A stretch of DNA of 64,000 nucleotides from Posidonia oceanica (GCA_037176725.1 JAZBRS010000023.1:29259001-29323000); one strand, 5' to 3'; numbered from the stretch's first letter, positions 45,866 through 57,277 are shown. Numbers and translations are program-made. Notes: generated by a model not told the origin, from the letters alone.

Positions 45866-46499
45866 TTCTTTTGCATGTCGCCTGCATTGCTTGGTTTTAC
45901 CGCCGTTTTGCTTTTCCGCTTGCATTCGCATATAGGGCAGTGATGCTTACTGCCTGGAGTTCTCACGAGCCAAGTTTCGCCCGGTTCTGAACACAAACAG
46001 CGTTGCTGAGCACTTAGACTGCACGTTTACTTTCCTACATTGCATCCCACCACTTAGAGCACACCTATGAGCATTCATTGGCATTTAGGCATTCAAACCT
46101 GCATTTCCCTGCGTATGCAAGCGTAAGCCTAGAAAGACCGATTCTTGGGTGTGTCGGGGGTGCCTAACACCTTCCCCGCACGTAACAGGAGTCCTTGCCT
46201 AGTCTTTTGGCCCGCAATGACCATATTGCCCTTATCTTAGGCATGAGTCATCTCATTTGCATTTGTTTTCCTTTGCATTGCTTTGCATTGCACTCTTTGC
46301 TTGGTTTTGCGTGTTAACTCACGCATTTCCTTGGTTTTCCTTGTCTCCCGATAATAGACACGGTGGCGACTCTGAATTGTCTTATCTTTTTCTTTTCTTA
46401 TATTTTCTCCTCTTTTCCAAGTGTTTTCGAGTTGAGCCCTTCTCCTCGGACATAGCCGCTAATAGTAAACCTGATTCTGATTGGGATTACTACACATAC

Positions 46500-46700
46500 C
46501 AAGGCCAAGCAGTGCTTCTCTATGGTTGTATACTTCTCTTCATAATCCAGGAAGGTTCTACTGAGGTAGTAGATAGCTTTCTCCTTCTTTCCATCCTCAC
46601 CATGTTGAGCTAGCACTACCCCTATTGATGATGTGGTGACTGCCACATAAAGTAGCAAAGGCTTCCCTGACATAGGTGCTGACAAGACTAGGGGGTTCAT
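46500..46700 (-). pseudogene. Tat-like first RNase H, N-terminal half
   Basis: On the minus strand the sequence PLLLYVAVTTSSIGVVLAQ is the RNase H start with its catalytic region. AIYYLSRTFLDYEEKYTTIEKHCLALV follows. The frame enters the solo LTR at 46494; the other half is at 29464-29796. Confidence 0.85.
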
Positions 46701-46745
46701 GAGGTATGCTTTGAGCTCATCAAAAGCTTTCTGGCATTTCTCATC

Positions 46746-47837
46746 CTAGGAAAATTCCCTCCCTCCTTTCAATAGCTCATAAAACGGCTTACATCGATCT
46801 GCGTGTTGTGAGATAAATCTTCTGATGAACTGCAAGCGGCCGATAAGTCCTCTGAGCTCCTTGATGTTTCGAGGCGGGGGCATCTGTGCTATTGCTCTAG
46901 CCTTCTGTGGGTCCACCTCGATTCCTCTTTTGCTGATGATGAAACCTAGTAGCTTCCCGGTAGTTACCCCAAACACGCACTTCTTTGGGTTCATTTTTAG
47001 CTAATATTGCCTCGCCCTGCTCAGTACTCTTCTTAGTGCTTCAAAGTGTGCCTCCCTTGTTCTTGATTTGACCAAGATATCGTCAACGTATACTTCCATA
47101 CAATCGTGCATCATGTCGTGGAAAATGGCCATCATTGCTCTCTGATATGTTGCGCCGGCGTTCTTGAGACCGAATGGCATGACTACATAGCAGTATGTCC
47201 CCCATGGTGTGATGAACGACGTCTGGTTGTAATCGGAGAAACCGTCCATGAAAGATAGCATCTCAAATCCTACTGTATTGTCCACTAGCAAGTCAATATG
47301 TGGCAAAGGGAAGTCGTCCTTGGGACAGGCGGCGTTGAGGTTGCGATAGTCAATGCAAACCCAAACCTTCCCGTCCTTTTTGACCACTGGTACTATATTT
47401 GAGACCCAACTGGGGTACACAACTACCCTGATGAACTTTGCTTTATTGAGCTTGTCAATTTCCTCTTTGACTTTGAGGGCGAGTTCCGGCCTTAATTGCC
47501 TTAACTTCAGCTTGATGGATTTGGTTCCAGAGTTTAGTGGAAGCAGGTGTTCCACTAGAGCTGATTGTAGACCAAGCAAATCTTCATACTTGAAGGCCAG
47601 CACATCCACAAATTCTTTCAAGATTTGGACCATTTCCTCCCGTTCTTTTAGGCTCAAACTTGCACTTATGAGTATTGGTTTTGGCTCTTCAGTGGTTCCC
47701 AGATTGACCTCCACGATCTCTTTTTCAGCTGACTTGGTTTGCTCATCATATTTGTCCATGAGGTGCTTAAGGAGGCCTGAGTCGGCTTCTTGATCTTCTT
47801 CCTCGTCACTACAGCTAACCAGCTCATATGCCTCCAT
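46746..47837 (-). pseudogene. Tat-like reverse transcriptase
   Basis: Read from 47837. An acidic start leads to the RT domain: YPSWVSNIVPVVKKDGKVWV, CIDYRNLNAACPKDDFPLP, DGFSDYNQ, FGLKNAGATYQR and the catalytic EVYVDDILVKS (codons at about 47076-47090). One TAG near 46998 separates the palm from the thumb, which carries KCVFGVTTGKLLGF and GLIGRLQFIRRFI. Everything is in one frame apart from stops, including one TGA at 47856 upstream, so the enzyme gene decayed mainly by point changes. Confidence 0.9.
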
Positions 47838-47855
47838 TCCTGCACACTTCCCAAA

Positions 47856-48834
47856 TCAGTCAAATTCTTCTACTAGGAAGACCATGTTAGCAGTAGCCAG
47901 CTCCTGAGGCAATGCCTCCGTGTATTGACACACGCGCACAGTCTTGGAAGCGGTGGTCGAAGTTGACCGCGAGCTACTAGAACTAACATGGTGATCCTCT
48001 CCCTTATTGAAAACAGAAAGTAAATCACTTTTATTCTTAGGAAATGAAAACAATGCAGAATTAAACAAAGTTTTATTTACAGCATCTAGGGGGATGCCCC
48101 TAGAGTTACCTCCATCAGTAGAGGTAGGAGCCTTTCTAGGCGGGCTCGTCATGGTCGACGTTCCCATCATCTTCGAGAGGCTCATGGTTTGCCCCTGGAT
48201 CGGGGTCAACTTCAGGCCTTTGAGGCTGCAAACCTTCAGAGAGATTAGCCGTGAGGCGGCGAACCCTGTCTACGAGTCGTTGCGACTTGCGTAAAGTTTG
48301 CCCCGGCCTTTGCTCCAAAGAGGAAGAGATGTCCGGAGCTGGAAGAAGCAGAGGCTTGGAAGCGGCGGTGCCGAAAGAAGAGGGAGAAGAAGAAAGAGGT
48401 GGCTTGTCCAGAGGTTCGGGGGCCGGTGCGCCTAACAGTGGTGGCGGCGATGTTGCAGTCTGACCTTCATGAGGCTCTACTGGCAACTCTATTGCAGTCT
48501 GACCTTCGTGAGGCTCTGCTGCTACAGTCTGGCCTTCGTGAGGCTTTGCTGTCAACTCTCTTGCAGTCTGACCTTCGTAAGGCTCTGCTGGCAATTCAAG
48601 TGTTTGGAATAAGCCAGAAATGTTTTCGTTGGCTGTGTCCTCTGCACTTTGGAGAGTGTGTTTGGTTGATTGCACCAAAATAATATTTCCCAGGGGGGAT
48701 GAATTCAGATCGAAGATCCCTACACTGGTAAAATGTCCTTGTAGATCCCACTGTAATGGTCGTCCGTCGAGGAACTGGTCGAAACCGAGTCCTCCCCTTC
48801 CTTCTCTGTCACAGGCCTTTACTGGCTCCTTCAT
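47856..48834 (-). pseudogene. Tat-like protease-to-RT linker with EPHEGQT repeats
   Basis: The frame from 48834 down to 48136 is open and includes four to five copies of an EPHEGQT-type unit (about 48454-48596), then Pro/Ser-rich sequence and a basic segment. A shift by one frame at about 48140-48290 leads to the piece ending at 47856, which joins the RT frame. In Ogre elements an intron sits between protease and RT, so the frame change may be a remnant of such an intron or a simple frameshift. The sequence alone does not decide. Confidence 0.6.
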
Positions 48835-49032
48835 TCCCTTTCCTTCTGGGCCTACGCCCTAGCCTTCCTTGTAGCTAATTCTCCTCATGATCTCCCATCC
48901 CATATTCATGGAGGGTCTTTTGCTTTTTGAGGGTTCCTTCTTCTTGTGAAATAGCCTAGGCTTGGCCCACTTGTCTCTTAGCTCGACCATAGATACTATG
49001 TTCTTGACCTTTTCGGTGCGGGTCGGCTTTTC

Positions 49033-49596
49033 TCACACACTGAACTGGTGCGGCAAGTATATCACATTTGCCTCTGCTTCTTGGCCCGGTATGTCCCCTA
49101 CTATCTTGATGATTTTCCCATTGTGAGGGAATTTCAGGCATTGGTGCCGAGGAGATGATACTCCTTTTAAACTGTCCAGCCATTGTCTCCCCAGGATGAT
49201 CTGATATGGGACATTTATGTCTATGACGATTAGTTGGGTTAGAACCTGGGTTGGTCCTATCCCTATCTTTGTAGTCCACTTACCGTGTGCTTTTCTTTTG
49301 CTGTCATCATACTCGACAATCGTCATATCAATGGGGGTCAAGGAAGCCTCATTTACGCCCAAGGCTTGTATTGTATTTAACGAGCTAATGTTCATTGATG
49401 CACCAGTATCTACGAGCACTTCAGAAATTAAGTGATTGTTTATAGAAATGGTTACACTCAAGGGTGCTTTTCTCCTCTCTATTGGTGCTAACTCGCTATC
49501 AGTAAATGTAATGATAGGTTCTACAAAGGCCGCTGTAGCTATAACATGGAGTTCCTCTGCTGGCATATCTGGAGCAACTTGGGCCTTCTCTAGCAC
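49033..49596 (-). pseudogene. Tat-like aspartic protease (second, active-site intact)
   Basis: The active site VLVDTGASMNISS lies at about 49380-49420. The flap and C-terminal parts YDDSKRKAHGKW and YQIILGRQWLDS follow. It shares the reading frame with the gag C-terminus, the upstream protease-like domain and the linker at 48834. It would process Gag-Pol. A related domain lies about 1.07 kb upstream (49924-50520). Confidence 0.85.
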
Positions 49597-49923
49597 TTCC
49601 TGCAGAGCTTTCCGGTGTTGAATCGAGCTATTTATGAGGTCATAGATTGAGATCCTGGCTTGTGTCTTCTTTAATTGCTCTAGGATGTCATATTTTGCTG
49701 TCCCGGGTCCTTCTTGAGGTCTGACTGGCTCTGTTTGCTCTACTGGTGGTACGATTCGGTTTGATAGCCTCCCTCCTCTGGTGATGGGCGCAGCAGCCTC
49801 ATTTTCTTTGCACGGGTCGCTGGATGCTCCCCTCTTGTGCGGCCAGGTGAAGATGGACTCCCTTCGTATAGGTTCTCCAAGCTCTGGTGGCTTTGTGGCC
49901 CTAGCTAGCTACTCTATTGGCAC

Positions 49924-50520
49924 TCAGAAGATTGGGGATGATGGAGTAGTAGTGTTCTGGAATACCGAAGTGTTGAGGGCCGGCAACTGACTTGACGGTG
50001 GCCTAGCTGCTCTGAAGGTTGGGGAGACCGGTGGTGACAGCGATTTGGGGGCTGACAGTGATGATTTTCTCCATGGCAGACGTTGTGACTCCTCCTTTTC
50101 CCGAAGGGTTGCAATTTGTGGCTTGGGCATCTTGAATGTGCATAGAATCCCCGGTCGATTAGCAGGAATGCTAATGACCGCTCCTTGGTATTTGAATTTT
50201 AGCATTTGATGAACTGAAGATGCTACAGCCCCGACCTCTGCTAGCCAAGACCTCCCTAGGATGAGTGGTTCCAGTACTTCTTCCTTCATAATGATCACCG
50301 AAGTGATACTGGTCAAAGGACCGACTGTGATTTCCATGGGCATTGTCCCTAGTGCCAATTTCTCCTTCTGATCAAACCCGATGCACATAAAGGGGGTTCT
50401 ATCTAGCTCATCTTCGTTTAGCCCTAAGCTCCGGAGTGAGGAGAGAGAATTGAGGCTTCAGCTTGCTCTAGTGTCAACTAATACTCCTTGCAGCACATGG
50501 TCATTGATGCCCACTGTGAC
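49924..50520 (-). pseudogene. Additional protease-like domain, active-site Gly replaced
   Basis: On the minus strand VTVGINDHVLQGVLVDTRAS (about 50461-50520) aligns with the start of the protease at 49596, but DTG reads DTR. EPLILGRSWLAEVGAV later corresponds to QIILGRQWLDS of the other copy. The two thus look like a tandem domain duplication in one polyprotein. The Arg in the active site would abolish catalysis, either as decay or as a non-catalytic role. Confidence 0.7.
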
Positions 50521-50595
50521 GACAAGCGACAATTCTTGCTTATGTGGGGGCGGAAGCTCCGAATCTTTGAAGACTATATTTTCTCGTTCAAATTG

Positions 50596-52820
50596 CTAAT
50601 TGGCTTTTTGAACTTTGCTTTCTTCCTTCATATCATCTTGTGGTCCCTCCACTACTGCTGTGAGGTTGAATTGGCTAAGGAGATCTTTCATTGTTAGCCC
50701 CTCGTCTGCCTCGCTGCCCCAGTCATCATCTGAGATTATTCCCCAATGATCAGCTTGGCTGTCCCAGTTCACTTCTGGTATGGCATGGTTGTCCCAGTCT
50801 TTTGATGTTAGCAGATTAGGGAGTTGTTCGTCCTGGAATGCCATGACTTGGTGCTTAGGGAGAGGATCATTGTAGACCTGTTGAGACGTCCCCGTCTGTT
50901 TCCTCTGTTTGGCTCTTTTTACCAGGACGTCCCATTCAAATACATCTGCCTCTACCATGTCATAGACTGTGTCTCTGAAAGTCCAACAGTCATTGATGTT
51001 GTGACCATGTACTCTATGGAACGGGCAGTATTTGCTCTGGTCACAATTTGGTAATACAGGCCTGGCTGGCGGGAGTTCAATTGCTTTTGCATCCTCTAAC
51101 TCTATGAACATATCTGCCAGTGTGACCGGTAGAGGAGGGTAATGGTCTCTTCTTCCCCTTTTGCGTGGCAATAGTTGTGGGGGGGGAACATTGTGATAAC
51201 TGCCCCCGTTCCCACTGTTGTTGTGGGGATTTCTGGTGTTGGCCTGCTATTTTGATTGTCCCTAGTCCATTGCTGCCGGGGAGCATTCCACATAGGGCAG
51301 ATTTGCTGCTGGGGAGGAGGGTTATTCCATGCCTACTGTTGCTGAAGAGGGCGGCTCCATGCTTGCTGTTGCTGAGGAAAAGGGTAGCTCCATGCTTGTT
51401 GTTGCTGCGGAGTGTGGCTCCATGCTTGCTGTTGCTGAGGAAGAGGGCTCCAGGTTGGCTGTTGTGAAGGAGGGTGGCTCCAGGTTGGCTGTTGTGAAGC
51501 TAGTATAGCCCTTGGTTCGGATGGCCTGGGTGCGGAGCCCATCTTGTTAACGACTCCGGTCACGCCCTCTACTACCTGTGTTTTCCGGTTCTTCTTGGGC
51601 TCCTCCATGAATTTATGCAGATTTTCTTTAAAGAGGCTGCCACTTCATACAAGGCCATTACATTGGGACAGTAGGCATTCACGAGTCCCTTTTTCATCGG
51701 TCCAGTGGTGTTTGCAATGAGGGTCTGGACCACCTGTCTCTCCGGAATGGTCAGTCTTGATTTGGCTGCCATTTCCCGCCATCTGTTAGCGAATGTCACC
51801 CAACTTTTGCCTTGCTTCATGACCTCCTTACTTAGGTCGTGGAAGGTTGGCTTAGGGTCTATCTTGTGCTGGTATTTTGTGAGGAAGCTCTCTCTGATTT
51901 TATCAAAGCTGTTGAGGTCTTCCTTGGAGAGAGTGAGAAACCAATCCATGGGCTCTCCTTCAAGCGAGTAGAAGAACAGGTGTACAACAAGTCCCAAGTC
52001 ATGGAAGTAGGGGGCTAACTCCATTTGGAACCGCACTAGGTGACTGAGTGGGTTAGTGGTTCCGTTGAACTTGGAGTCTTCGGGTACTTGAAGCTCGAGG
52101 GTAATCTGAATGGGGGAAACCGGCTCATATCAAAGTTTGCCGGAGCTTGTGTATGTACCCCTAATGCGCTGAGCATTTTTCTCATCTCATCCAAATTTGT
52201 TATCCCGGCTGATGGGGTCGGGACATGTGAGTTGAAGGACTGGTGGTTCTGCTGCTGATGAAGATAGCTGTTGCAGAAGTGTTGAGGTGCGACCGGCTCG
52301 TATCGCGGGGGAGATGCCTAATGGTGGTGATGATCCGGCTGAGGCTGATTGCCTGCTGTAGGTGGTTGGAGATGCAGTCTTGGGTGCCCGTGGGGCAGAT
52401 AGACTCCTTCCTTGTACTCGCCATGTGGCATGTGATTTTGATCCTGAATCAAGGGGTTGGCCCTTGAGTTATAAGCTCCGTTGAGTGCTGTACCGTGACC
52501 TGGGTGGTTTGTATCCGACGGTGGGTTGCCATTTTGTCCCTGGTATAGATCGTCAGGGGTATGGTCTACAACTGGCCTTCGTTGTCCTTCACCGAGGTGG
52601 GGTGGCTGCAGGAGGTTGTTCTGACACGGCCCCACAAGGGTTGATGTCTCTTCGTTTAAGAACTGGTATATGGCTTTATACTGGATCAAGTCTGGATCCA
52701 AGGCTTCTCCGGATCGGATGGTAGATTGTGGTCTCCTCTCCCGAGGTACTTACTGAGTCTGACCTTTCTCTTTCTAGCTGTTCAGTTTCAAAGACTTGGT
52801 TCATCATTGCAGCAATCCTT
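50596..52820 (-). pseudogene. Tat-like gag
   Basis: The N-terminal part from about 52810 is Gln/Pro/His-rich. The capsid region (LAPYFHDLGLVVHLFFYSLE ... PMDWFLTLS, about 51620-52036) matches the retrotransposon Gag pattern. A zinc-binding segment follows (KYCPFHRVHGHNINDC, about 50985-51040), typical of Tat Gag. Between them lies a repeated PQQQQAWS unit (about 51330-51500), about seven copies. The capsid part is in a different frame from its flanks, so there are at least two frameshifts. It continues in frame into the protease region. Confidence 0.85.
51330..51500 (-). repeat. Gln-rich tandem repeat inside gag
   Basis: Repeats of about 30 bp encode PQQQQAWS- and SQQPTWS-like units, about seven of them, between the Gag capsid and zinc knuckle. 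Confidence 0.75.
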
Positions 52821-54385
52821 GATAATGAGATGGAATTGGCTTTAGGGTGTAATATGCCTCAGAATGCAGCGTACAACGTTGGACGCAGTACACTACGCGT
52901 TCAACACACTCAGCTGTGTTTCCCCTTTTCTTTTCCTGTCTTCTCTTTTCCCTCTCTTTTCCTTTTTTTCTCTCTCCTTTTTTTCCTTTTTTTTTGTTTT
53001 CTCTCTTTTTTCCTTTTTCCCTTTTTTTTTCTTTTTTTTTTCTGTTTCTTTTTTTTCTTTTTTACTTTTTTCCCTTTTTTATATAATGGAAGGGTTACAA
53101 GTGCTTAAAAAAAAAGAAAATTACAAAATTTGCGATTTAGTACAGGATCCTAAAAAGTAAAAACAAAACTGAATATAAAACTGCTATGCTTCTGTTTATG
53201 GCTTTTTTCAATGTCTTTCCCTGCAATTAATCCACCACAGAAAGGCTAGAAAATAAACAACTACACAGAGAATGTGTTAGACACGGAAAATGCGGCGTAC
53301 AACGTTAAACGTAGCTATTCGAGTGTCTAACACCCTGTTTACAGAAAAGTGCACAGAAACACTTTCAGACAGCGATTAAAGTTTTAGCTTTTGTTTTCGC
53401 TTTGAGATTAGTGTTTTAAACTTGCCGTAGCTCTCTGGGTACCTTAAGGCTTGGGTATGGTTTTTTTTTTCAGGGATTTCTATGGATTCTCACAAAATGG
53501 GTAAAAATGTATTTTTTTGGTACTACCCCCTACCTCAACTCCTGAGGATGCTAGGGGGAGCCTGAATACACTTAGGTCCCTACCCCGTAGAGGTAGAGCC
53601 CAGCGTACTCAGGATTGATCGGGTCACTCACGTATCAACAACAATAAAATAAACAAACCACCGAAGGAGGAGGGAGGAATACAAACCAAGACTTGAGGTT
53701 CTAATTATCTTTCACAAAAGGCCAAACAAGAAGGAGGGCCCCTTGTGAAAGAAAATGACAATACAAGTACCTTTCCTAAGTCCTTTGCAACAAAAGTGCT
53801 TGGGACCTAGACGGTTACTTATATAACTCAAGAAATGATGCAAGCAACTAGTTCCCAATAAGAGCCATGCAAGTCATATAAAAAGATTCGATTTTTTTTT
53901 TTTTTGAAAAGCACCCAAAGATTAAGGTTCCGGTTCCTACGGCAAAGCCGATCACCTCACACCTCAGTCCTTGGGCTAGTTATGAAAAGAAAACTAAGAA
54001 AAAATTTAAAATACAAAGGTTTCTGTTCAGTAGTCGTTAGACGCAGATATTGGAGCATCCAATGTTAGACACACCAGTTTAGGCGTATAACGTACTGACA
54101 GTGTTTTTTCAGAAAAAAAAAACAGTGGCTTTTACAAACCAGCTCCATGCCCGAGAATCCAGAGAGAAGGGGGAGGTGATTTCAGTTATTTAAACATAGA
54201 AAACAAATGAAAAGGATCACGACGCCTCAAAACACTAAGAGGAATTTCGCCGCTTCTTTAAAACTAAAAAAAACTAAGAAACTAAAACTAAAACTAAGAA
54301 TGTCAATAATGAGGAGGAAGAAGAAAGAAGGGCTTACTCACCTTGCACGGGAGCACTTTTAGCCGTCCCACCGTGATCGCTAGAC
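52821..54385 (-). other. 5' leader of the Tat-like element
   Basis: No gene. Palindromic words lie at about 52868-52912 (GCGTACAACGTTGGACGC), 53290-53335 and 54037-54095. A long T/C-rich tract fills 52920-53085. Next to the LTR (54386) the minus strand reads TAGCGATCACGGTGGGAC, which should be the primer binding site. I cannot match it to a tRNA with confidence. Confidence 0.55.
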
Positions 54386-55684
54386 TGTGGATATGGGGTT
54401 TTTGGAGGAGGAGATCAGGAGGAGAAGGATGCTTCGCCTCTCCTTCGTTGCTATTCGCTCCTTCTTGGGGTCCCCCTTTTGTTGTATCCAACTTCTCCAC
54501 TCCACGTGTGTTGAAGTCAGTGTGATCGCCACTCTCAGTTTGCTTTCGCTGGCCCTCGAGACGCCTTGGGGAGATATGTGATGGTAGTGGGTTCAGCTAC
54601 CTTGGGACAACGCCTGCATTGCCCAAGGGTGCCCGTGCTTGGTGAATCTCTTCTTCTTTCTTCTTCCTCCTTGTATGACAAATGTTAACAAAACAAACAG
54701 AAATGATGCAAATATGAATCAATATGGTGTAGTAACCTATTCAGAGTAAAAAAAAAAGGACATAAAGAAACACAACGAAATACTCACCCAAGGGGTTTGA
54801 TCCCTCCAATTGCAACTAACGGAAATGTATGCCTAGCTACAACAATATATGAAATAAATATGCTCGATTATACTATGGAATTAAACATATGATATGAAAA
54901 GAGAAAAAACTAAAAAGAGTCCCCTTTTAGGATTCAATCCACTTTCTCAAAGCTCTCTCAAGACGTGGTTTCTCTCTTTAGGGGTCTCTCCACTATTTCA
55001 ATTCTCAGAAACCTCTCCTTTCTCTCTAAGAAAAAAAATCCTTTTCTCTATTAAAATCCCTCAAATTTGTGTGAGCTTCAAAAATCCAGCCCCTGACCCT
55101 GTGGGGGTACCCCTGCTTTTATAGAAGCAGGGGAGGAACAAAAAAGGACACAAAGGCCAAGTCAGCAAAAATTCCTGTTTCAGAAGTGTTATACGCTGGA
55201 AATCCAGCGTATAACGTTATAAACGGGAGTCCCAACGTATAACGACCTTCGAGACATAACAGCCAAGAAAAAGGAATATTCCCCAATTAAGGTGTCATTA
55301 AGTGTGTTTAACTCAGTCTTGATTGCTTTGACCGGTCAACAGGCTCTAAAGAAGGTAAAAACACGAATTTTGGATTTGTCCAAATAAAGAAAGTTTTGGG
55401 CTGACTGGGTTGCCACGTTGGACGCTGGAAAACCAGCGGCCAACGTTGTACGCTGAGAATCCGGCGTACAACACCCTCAGTCAAGTCATTTCCCAAATTT
55501 GGTCAAGACGTGAAGAACATTCAAGTTGCCAACACTCGGGGCTTAGACGGGGATAACATTTTGAAATGGAGAGAAGGCATTTGGCTCGAGTAAGACGTCC
55601 TGGATTGAGCAAAGGGCTTCTAAGAACGACCTAATGCAATAGACTATACTAACATGAAGGGAGTGCCAAAACGGGGTATCTACA
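54386..55684 (-). repeat. 5' LTR of the Tat-like element
   Basis: 1299 bp, TGTGGATATGGGG to GTATCTACA, the partner of 14721-16031. The hairpin GTTATACGCT/AGCGTATAAC recurs at about 55189-55217, and the CGTTGGACGCTGG pair at about 55419-55450. Confidence 0.92.
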
Positions 55685-55689
55685 CAATT

Positions 55690-56381
55690 AACCAAACAGG
55701 CTCGAATAATTGCTTATATTGTGGCTGCCAACTTGATACAGAAAAAGGGTCACAATGACGAGTTAAGTGAATTGACTTGTAAGGTGGTCTACGCCATTGC
55801 AAAGAAAATTCATGTTAACTGGTCAAGAGTAATTATTTATTGTATCCAACATGTCAAGACCAGACTGTATTATGGTCCTTCTTTGACCTATATGTTTGAA
55901 CATTATAGCGTACCATTAGAAAATGAGCCATCCTTAGCTGTGAAAACCAAACCCTTAGACAACATAGCAATAGAAAAGATGGAACAAACTTTGGAACAGT
56001 CAAAAATCCTAAAAAGTGTCCAAACATCCAAGGCTTCTTCATCTAGAGCTCAAGAAAGGGAGGTTCCCAGTTCTGAGGATGATGAGGATTTAGGAGATAA
56101 GAGTGATTCAGGAATTTAAGAATCAAATTGCTGACATCTCATTACGACAAGACAAGTTATACAACGAGTCGTGTGAGTGGAGAAATCAGTTCAATGAGAA
56201 TTTGCATTCTCTTACTACCAGATTCGATTCTTATGTTGCCCAGTCTGATCAGCAAATGAAATATCATGCTGACCAAATGAGATATCACTCTGATCATCTA
56301 ACAAAGATAGGAGAGAAGATGGATAGCTATCACGAGCAGATTTTACAGTATTTTCATGGACATCCACCTCCACCTCCTTAG
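55690..56381 (+). pseudogene. Env-like / extra ORF of the Sirevirus, second part
   Basis: This continues the ORF cut at 14721. The frame is open from 55690 to a stop at 56117-56119 (RIIAYIVAANLIQKKGHNDE ... YYGPSLTYMFEHYSVPLEN, acidic SSEDDEDLGDK). A frame change near 56105 leads to a coiled coil (HADQMRYHSDHLTKIGEKMD) and a Pro-rich end (HGHPPPPP) at 56381. The layout of globular part, acidic linker, coiled coil and Pro tail matches extra ORFs in other Sireviruses, to my recollection. No membrane segment is clear. Confidence 0.68.
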
Positions 56382-57277
56382 TGATTTTCTGTTATTTGAT
56401 CTTTATGTACTTAAAAAACATTGATTTTCACTGTTATGGTCTGTAATAATGTATCACTGTTTCTGAAAATATATCATATTTTGGAGTACTTATGGTATCA
56501 CTATTATGATCTGTGATATTTGTTCAATGTGGAATGATATATTTTGCAAATATATGTGATTGAATGTGAAAATATATATGATATTTGGATAAGACTATGA
56601 ATGTGGAATTCTATATGGATTATATATGTATGGAACTCGATGGCTTATGACATATAGATTATATATGTATGGAACCCGATGGCTTATGACATATGGATTA
56701 TTGAATATAAATTATATATGTCATTATATTTCGATTATATATGATATATGAATTACAAATGATATTGTATATGAAATCATATATAAGATTGAAAATGATA
56801 TGGCATCTCGGATTAAATCAATATTCTTATTCAGATGGATTTTCTTTTGGAATGATATTGTTTTATGCAAAATGGATTATTTTTTATGGGATTATGAACA
56901 ATGCATGGATTTTTCATATATGAACTGATATGAAACATGAGTAAATGAAATATGAAACATGATATAAAGTATTATGCATTATCTGAATGAATGGGATAAG
57001 AAATAAAATCTAAAAGCTCTAATATACTCTACAGGAAAACTATGCTTAATGATTTTAAATATATATTCTGCTTAGTTGAACCTTTTGTATTATGACAAAA
57101 AGGGGGAGAAAAATAAAATGAAAATATATTTTTTATCTAGGCTTATAGGAAGGGGGAGCAACAATAAAATTTGAAATTATTGCATTATCTGTTTATCAAA
57201 ATCTCAAATTTTATTATGCTTACTGATAGGGGGAGAAATAAAAAAAATGGATATTTAAAGTATAGTTTTGTCATCAT
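56382..57277 (+). other. AT-rich 3' untranslated region of the Sirevirus with repeated polypurine tracts
   Basis: No gene. A duplicated segment (ATATATGTATGGAACTCGAT, with one change) occurs at about 56622 and 56660. Several AGGGGGAG motifs precede the terminal tract: about 57106, 57152 and 57228. Multiple polypurine tracts before the 3' LTR are a described Sirevirus feature. Confidence 0.7.

Larger units (their letters stand above)
29797..46494 (+). mobile_element. Solo LTR 1 of the 5.5-kb LTR family (interrupted)
   Basis: It starts TGTTGACACCCC and ends GGATTACTACA, with TSD CATAC at 29792-29796 and 46495-46499. Its own sequence is 29797-32791 plus 44182-46494, about 5.3 kb. The rest is the nested solo LTR 2. 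It contains no coding domain: A-rich and C/T-rich tracts fill 30200-32000, a 30-bp repeat array lies at about 45540-45865, and the conserved block at about 46130-46200. It splits the RNase H gene of the Tat element. Confidence 0.88.
14721..55684 (-). mobile_element. Tat/Ogre-like Ty3/gypsy element with three antisense PMD genes
   Basis: TSD CAATT is at 14716-14720 and 55685-55689. On the minus strand the 5' LTR is 54386-55684 and the 3' LTR is 14721-16031. Gag, two protease-like domains, RT, RNase H, a second (archaeal-type) RNase H and integrase run from about 52810 down to 27712. The second RNase H places it in the Tat/Ogre lineage. Net length without the solo-LTR nest (29797-46499) is about 24.3 kb, a typical Ogre size. 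Between integrase and the 3' LTR lie three plant mobile domain genes on the opposite strand, a long minisatellite and several palindromic word clusters. By eye the LTRs differ at about 11 of the first 275 positions. Confidence 0.93.

Noticed and set aside
43085..45990. Cys/Phe-rich frames in solo LTRs 1 and 2
   Set aside because: The same minisatellite and T-rich LTR composition explain them.
52864..53160. Phe/Ser-rich frames near the Tat leader
   Set aside because: They come from the T/C tract at 52920-53085.
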